Of a stretch of DNA of 64,000 bases, positions 60,366 to 64,000 are shown piece by piece. Origin of the DNA: Anaeromyxobacter paludicola (GTDB lineage Bacteria; Myxococcota; Myxococcia; Myxococcales; Anaeromyxobacteraceae); contig NZ_AP025592.1 of NCBI RefSeq assembly GCF_023169965.1, positions 1,798,001-1,862,000 on the forward strand, written 5' to 3'. Under the pieces are notes generated by a model that saw nothing but the letters and a program-made list of their open reading frames with translations, made no database searches and was not told the origin of the DNA. Numbering within the stretch: position 1 is the stretch's first letter; the number at the start of each line of letters is the position of its first letter. Position numbers and translations under genes: made by a program.

Positions 60366-61152
60366 GGTCTACCAGCAGGCACGCCGCATCTTGCTCGACG
60401 CGCTCGAAGCGCTCGGGGAGCAGCGCAGTGCGATCGTCCTCGTCGGCGCGCAGGCGGTGTACCTGCACACCGGCGACGCCGACATCGCGGTCGCGCCCTA
60501 CACGACGGATGCGGACGTGGCGATCGATCCGGCGCAACTCGGCGCCAGCCCCCTCATCGAGGCGGCGATGCGCGGGGGAGGGTTCCACCCCGGAGCGAAC
60601 CCCGGCTCGTGGATCAAGGAAGACATCGCCTTTGACCTGATGGTTCCGGCCGCGCTCGCCGGTGGCGGCCGACGCGGGGCCGACCTCGGCGTTCACGGAT
60701 GCCGCGCAGCGCGCAAGGCCCGCGGACTCGAGGGTGCGCTGGTGGACAAAGAGGCCCACGAGGTGGCCGCTCTCGCGCAGGGGGATCTGCGGCGGTTCAC
60801 CATCCTCGTGGCCGGGCCCGGCGCCCTGCTCGTGGCGAAGCTCCACAAGATCGCCGAGCGAGTCGGAGCTCCCAGCCGAACGGAGGACAAAGACGCGCTC
60901 GACGTACTCCGGCTCCTTCGCTCGGTCGAGGCCGATCGCCTGGGCAGGCGGGTCCGACTGCTCCTCGAGAGCCCGCTGGCCGGCGAGACGGCCAGCGAGG
61001 CGATTTCTCACTTCAAGAGCCTGTTCGGCACGCCTGAGTCGCCCGGCTCGAACATGGCCGCGAGGGCGGTCGCAGGGCTCGACGACCCGGACACGATCCG
61101 GGCCTCCTGTGCGGCGCTCGCTGAGGAACTGCTGACAGCGCTCGCCCAATGA
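60349..61152 (+). CDS. Nucleotidyltransferase, AbiEii/MNT-like
   Basis: This 267-aa protein begins MSGEPEVYQQARRIL, and its NTase motif is AIVLVGAQAVYLHTGDADIA then TTDADVAIDP (G-x-x-A ... D-x-D), near residues 27-63. A third acidic residue appears in DIAFDLMVP. The later part has LVAKLHKIAERVG and DKDALDVLRLL, as in AbiEii-type proteins. It may transfer nucleotides to tRNA or proteins. It lies between the winged-helix gene (17-base overlap) and the primase-helicase (22-base gap), which makes a three-gene operon. A GTG at 60346 is an alternative start. Confidence 0.8.
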   Translation: MSGEPEVYQQARRILLDALEALGEQRSAIVLVGAQAVYLHTGDADIAVAPYTTDADVAIDPAQLGASPLIEAAMRGGGFHPGANPGSWIKEDIAFDLMVPAALAGGGRRGADLGVHGCRAARKARGLEGALVDKEAHEVAALAQGDLRRFTILVAGPGALLVAKLHKIAERVGAPSRTEDKDALDVLRLLRSVEADRLGRRVRLLLESPLAGETASEAISHFKSLFGTPESPGSNMAARAVAGLDDPDTIRASCAALAEELLTALAQ

Positions 61153-61174
61153 GAGCCTGCACGTCCTCCGCCCG

Positions 61175-62146
61175 ATGCGACATCGCGTGATGACGACCGT
61201 GCGCCAGGATCTTGCGAAGGAACTGGCTCGGCTCGAGGCCCGGCTCGCCGCCGTCGATGCCGAAGGCGCGGCTCTCCGTGAGCAGATCCAGAGGTTGCGT
61301 GACGCACTCTCGGCTGCCGAGCCGGTGGTGGCCGCGGCCGTCCCGACGGCAACGGTCGCCGGGGCAAAGGTTCCCGCGACCGCCTCAGAGAAGGTTACTC
61401 TCTTCTCCTCCCTCTTCCGCGGGCGCGCAGATGTCTATCCGCGCTTCTGGTCGAACGAAAGAAAGGGCACCAAGGGCTACTCCCCCCGGTGCCTCAACGA
61501 GTGGGACCGACCCCTCTGCCAGAAGCCCAAGACGAAGTGCAGCGAGTGCCTCCACCAGGATTTCGAGCCGGTCTCTTCGCAGGTCATCCAGGATCACCTC
61601 CTCGGGCGACACGTGATCGGCATCTATCCCCTCCTCCGGGGCGAAAGCTGCCACCTCCTCGCCGTGGATTTCGACAAGGGCTCTTGGGCCGACGACGTCG
61701 GCGCCTTCGCGGAGACCTGCCGGGCGACAGGGATCTCAGTCGCGGTCGAGCGCTCCCGGTCGGGTGCCGGTGCGCATGCATGGTTCTTCTTCGAGGAGCC
61801 GGTTCCGGCCGCCCTCGCGCGCCGGCTCGGCTGTTACCTGCTCACGGAAACCATGTCCCGCCGTCCCCAGATCGGGATGGATTCGTACGACCGGGCTCTT
61901 CCCGAACCAGGACACCATGCCGCGCGGCGGGTTCGGCAACCTGATCGCGCTCCCGCTTCAGCGAGAGGCGAGGAAGCACCACAACACCGAGTTCCTGGAC
62001 GAGGCGCTCCAGCCGTTCGCGAACCAGTGGGCATTCCTCGCGGCGTTGCCTCGCATCCCTGGGACGACCGTGGAACTCGTCGCCCGGGAGGCCCACCACC
62101 AGGGCCGCGTGCTCGGAGTCCGCTTCGCCGCCGTCGAAGAAGATGA
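61175..62146 (+). CDS. TOTE conflict-system primase-helicase, N-terminal (primase) half before a frameshift
   Basis: The 323-aa frame starts with a coiled coil (LAKELARLEARLAAVDAEGA). It then has the archaeo-eukaryotic primase region of the TOTE conflict systems: RADVYPRFWSNERKGTKGYS, a CxxC zinc site (TKCSEC), HLLGRHVIGIYPLLRG, LLAVDFDKGSW (catalytic D-x-D) and RSGAGAHAWFFFEEPVP (s-x-H). After MDSYDR near 61895 the frame leaves the homologous path; the last 80 codons are non-homologous. One extra G in the GGG at 61893-61895 explains it. The helicase half follows in the other frame. The gene may be inactive, or the break could be a sequencing error. Confidence 0.8.
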   Translation: MRHRVMTTVRQDLAKELARLEARLAAVDAEGAALREQIQRLRDALSAAEPVVAAAVPTATVAGAKVPATASEKVTLFSSLFRGRADVYPRFWSNERKGTKGYSPRCLNEWDRPLCQKPKTKCSECLHQDFEPVSSQVIQDHLLGRHVIGIYPLLRGESCHLLAVDFDKGSWADDVGAFAETCRATGISVAVERSRSGAGAHAWFFFEEPVPAALARRLGCYLLTETMSRRPQIGMDSYDRALPEPGHHAARRVRQPDRAPASARGEEAPQHRVPGRGAPAVREPVGIPRGVASHPWDDRGTRRPGGPPPGPRARSPLRRRRRR

Positions 62147-63653
62147 CTTTCCTTGGGCGCGCTCGCCATCCGGCCGCCCTCCCCCCACGAGCATCGGCGC
62201 GCCACTATCAGCACCGGTACGCCTCGTACGCGGGGAGCGCCTCTTCGTTGAGAAGCATGGGATGCCTGCTGGCCTACTCACCGAACTCCGCCGCCTCGCC
62301 GCATTCCAGAACCCGGAGTTCTACAAGAAGCAGGCGATGCGGCTCTCCACCAACGGAACGCCGCGCGTCCTCACCTGCGCGGAGGACCCCGGCCCGTTCC
62401 TGAGCCTGCCGCGCGGATGCGAGCAAGACGTCGCGTCACTCCTCCGCGAGTGGGGCGGCGGGCTCACAGTCGAGGACCAGCGCAGTTCCGGAAGTCCTCT
62501 GGATGTCGAGTTCCGCGGCGAGCTCTCCGACGTCCAGGCTCGCGCCACCGCGGCCGTCCTCCCCCACGATATCGGCATCGTCGTTGCGCCCCCGGGCACC
62601 GGCAAGACCGTCCTGGGCGCAGCGCTCGTGGCGAAGCGCGGCGTGAGCACGCTGGTGCTCGTGCATCGAAAGCCCCTGCTCGAGCAGTGGGTCGCCCAGC
62701 TATCGGAGTTCCTCGACATCGCCAGGAAGGAGATCGGAGTCGTTGGCGGCGGCAAGCGGCGCCCGACGGGCCGCCTTGACGTCGCGATGATCCAGAGCCT
62801 GGTCCAGAAGGGCGTCGTGGACGACCTCGTGGCCTCCTACGGTCACGTGATTGTGGACGAGTGCCACCATGTCTCGGCGAGCTCATTCGAAGGCGTCCTC
62901 TCGGAGGTCAAGGCGCGGTACGTCCTCGGCCTCACCGCCACGCCGAGGCGCCGCGACGGGCACGACCCCATCATCGAGATGCAACTCGGCCCGGTGCGGT
63001 TCACGGTCACCGCCAAGGCAGCGGCGCAGGCCCGGGGCTTGGCGCACCGCCTCGTCATCAGCGATACCGGATTCTCGTCCGTGTGGAAGCCAGGCGACGC
63101 CGTTCAGGATCTTTACGCCTCGATGGCGAAGGACGAAGCCAGGAACGCCCTCATCATCGACGACGTCCTTGCAGCGCTCGAGCAGGATCGCTCCCCGATC
63201 GTGCTCACCGAGCGCCGCGACCACCTCGAGTATCTGGTGGAGAAGTTGACCCCCTCCACCCCGAACCTCGTCGCCCTCCACGGCGGCCTCTCCGCGAAGC
63301 AGCGCCGCGAGGCGCTGGCCCGATTGGCGGCGATTCCGGCGGAGGTCGAGCGACTGGTCATCGCCACCGGACGTTACGTCGGTGAGGGCTTCGACGACCC
63401 GCGCCTCGACACGCTGGTGCTCGCCTTGCCGGTGGCATGGCGCGGCACCGTCGTCCAGTACGCTGGCCGGCTCCACCGTACCCACGCAGGGAAGACCGAG
63501 GTCCGCATTCACGACTACCGCGACGGCGCGGTGCCAGTGCTGGTCAGGATGCTGGACAAGAGACTCCGGGCGTACCGGGCGATCGGCTATGAGGCTGACT
63601 TCGCCGTCCCCTCGCCGACCCGCGGCGAGCACACCATCGAGTACGACGAGTAG
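61917..63653 (+). CDS. TOTE conflict-system primase-helicase, C-terminal (SF2 helicase) half
   Basis: The 578-aa part from MPRGGFGNLIALPLQREARK (the primase core's end) continues in frame to a full superfamily-2 helicase: Walker A APPGTGKT, motif Ia VLVHRKPLLEQW, motif II VDECHH, motif III LTATPRRRDG, motif V TGRYVGEGFDDPRLD and motif VI YAGRLHRTH. The frame is open further upstream (61764), with LFPNQD joining to the primase text. In TOTE systems primase and helicase sit in one chain and are thought to act on invading nucleic acids. All helicase motifs are intact. Here the join to the primase needs one base removed near 61894. Confidence 0.82.
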   Translation: MPRGGFGNLIALPLQREARKHHNTEFLDEALQPFANQWAFLAALPRIPGTTVELVAREAHHQGRVLGVRFAAVEEDDFPWARSPSGRPPPTSIGAPLSAPVRLVRGERLFVEKHGMPAGLLTELRRLAAFQNPEFYKKQAMRLSTNGTPRVLTCAEDPGPFLSLPRGCEQDVASLLREWGGGLTVEDQRSSGSPLDVEFRGELSDVQARATAAVLPHDIGIVVAPPGTGKTVLGAALVAKRGVSTLVLVHRKPLLEQWVAQLSEFLDIARKEIGVVGGGKRRPTGRLDVAMIQSLVQKGVVDDLVASYGHVIVDECHHVSASSFEGVLSEVKARYVLGLTATPRRRDGHDPIIEMQLGPVRFTVTAKAAAQARGLAHRLVISDTGFSSVWKPGDAVQDLYASMAKDEARNALIIDDVLAALEQDRSPIVLTERRDHLEYLVEKLTPSTPNLVALHGGLSAKQRREALARLAAIPAEVERLVIATGRYVGEGFDDPRLDTLVLALPVAWRGTVVQYAGRLHRTHAGKTEVRIHDYRDGAVPVLVRMLDKRLRAYRAIGYEADFAVPSPTRGEHTIEYDE

Positions 63654-64000
63654 TCGAACGGGGTCATCGGCAGAAGCGGGGCCGGCGATATTGGCGCTCG
63701 ACGTCGGAGCTCGTCCTCAATCAGCGGCTCTTCGAGGATCTCCTCCCACTCCCCCGTGCCGGCCGACCTCGGCGTCGGCCGCTAGCTCGCACTGCAGCAC
63801 AACTGCCTCGGTATCGACCTCCACGGTCGGCTCACGCGCAAGCATTTCCAGCACGAACCCGCAGGTCCGCCTGGCACTCCGGGCGCTACGGTAGGAAACC
63901 GGCCGGCCAGCGGCACGTCGGTGCCAGTGCAAACGGCGAGGTGATGCTGGGGAGTACCTCCTTCGCCCAGGAAGACAGGATCCAGGGTCGCGCACGGAGC
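63654..64000. other. Window end, no assignable gene
   Basis: A minus-strand frame (63717-63995) reads ARRTCGFVLEMLAREPTVEV then DTEAVVLQCELAADAEVG, which looks coding. It is incomplete or degraded and not recognised. Nothing else was found. Confidence 0.3.

Noticed and set aside
1-64000. CRISPR array
   Set aside because: No regularly spaced direct repeats were seen; the repeats found are one inverted pair and short palindromes.

Overview
The window is very GC-rich, uses many GTG starts, and is packed with short 4-bp ATGA/GTGA overlaps. Together with a multihaem c-type cytochrome, a cytochrome bd oxidase, hybrid kinases and an arsenic locus, this points to a Myxococcota bacterium. Anaeromyxobacter or a close relative is the best guess; this is inferred from gene content and style, and no marker gene here proves it.

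Region 1 (1-9.7 kb) is a polysaccharide or surface-glycan locus. The plus strand carries the tail of a sugar aminotransferase, a CapD/WbpM-like nucleotide-sugar 4,6-dehydratase and a Wzc-like tyrosine autokinase. Converging on it is a six-gene minus-strand run: initiating sugar phosphotransferase, lipoprotein, GNAT acetyltransferase, FemAB/GNAT-like transferase, ATP-grasp enzyme and HAD phosphatase. Region 2 (9.8-25.3 kb) is housekeeping and respiration: an unrecognised 589-aa protein, a glycosyltransferase-like protein, a Tat-exported aldo/keto reductase, a NmrA-like reductase, a translationally coupled beta-propeller lipoprotein plus nine-CxxCH HAO-like cytochrome, a DMT transporter, a small sigma factor, an orphan MqsA-like regulator, cydAB, and a P-type ATPase resembling the Na+/K+-ATPase branch, closed by an intrinsic terminator.

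Region 3 (25.4-38.5 kb) holds an amino-acid ABC transporter, a MscS channel, a VOC protein, a hybrid histidine kinase with an alpha/beta hydrolase, a GFA protein, an APC permease, a LysR/cupin pair and a CDP-alcohol phosphotransferase. Region 4 (38.6-42.3 kb) is an arsenic locus: an ArsP-type permease divergent from arsR-acr3-arsC::arsN. Two ATCGT-N6-ACGAT palindromes flank the divergent promoter region.

Region 5 (43-64 kb) is an accessory island in visible decay. It holds an S41 peptidase fragment, a tyrosine-recombinase remnant next to the 3' end of a tRNA (probably Pro), an AbiE-type toxin-antitoxin pair whose toxin carries a frameshift and whose 3' end is duplicated as a 199-bp inverted repeat, a hairpin mini-element, a TatA-like scrap, an ExbD scrap, a broken BrkB gene and a decayed copy of a CheB-CheR-kinase. 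Intact genes among these include a 1233-aa CheB/CheR/PAS/kinase/receiver protein and two fatty-acid desaturases. The island ends in a three-gene operon: a winged-helix protein, an AbiEii-like nucleotidyltransferase, and a primase-helicase of the TOTE conflict-system type that is split by one extra base. That cassette is the best candidate here for an uncharacterised defence-type system.
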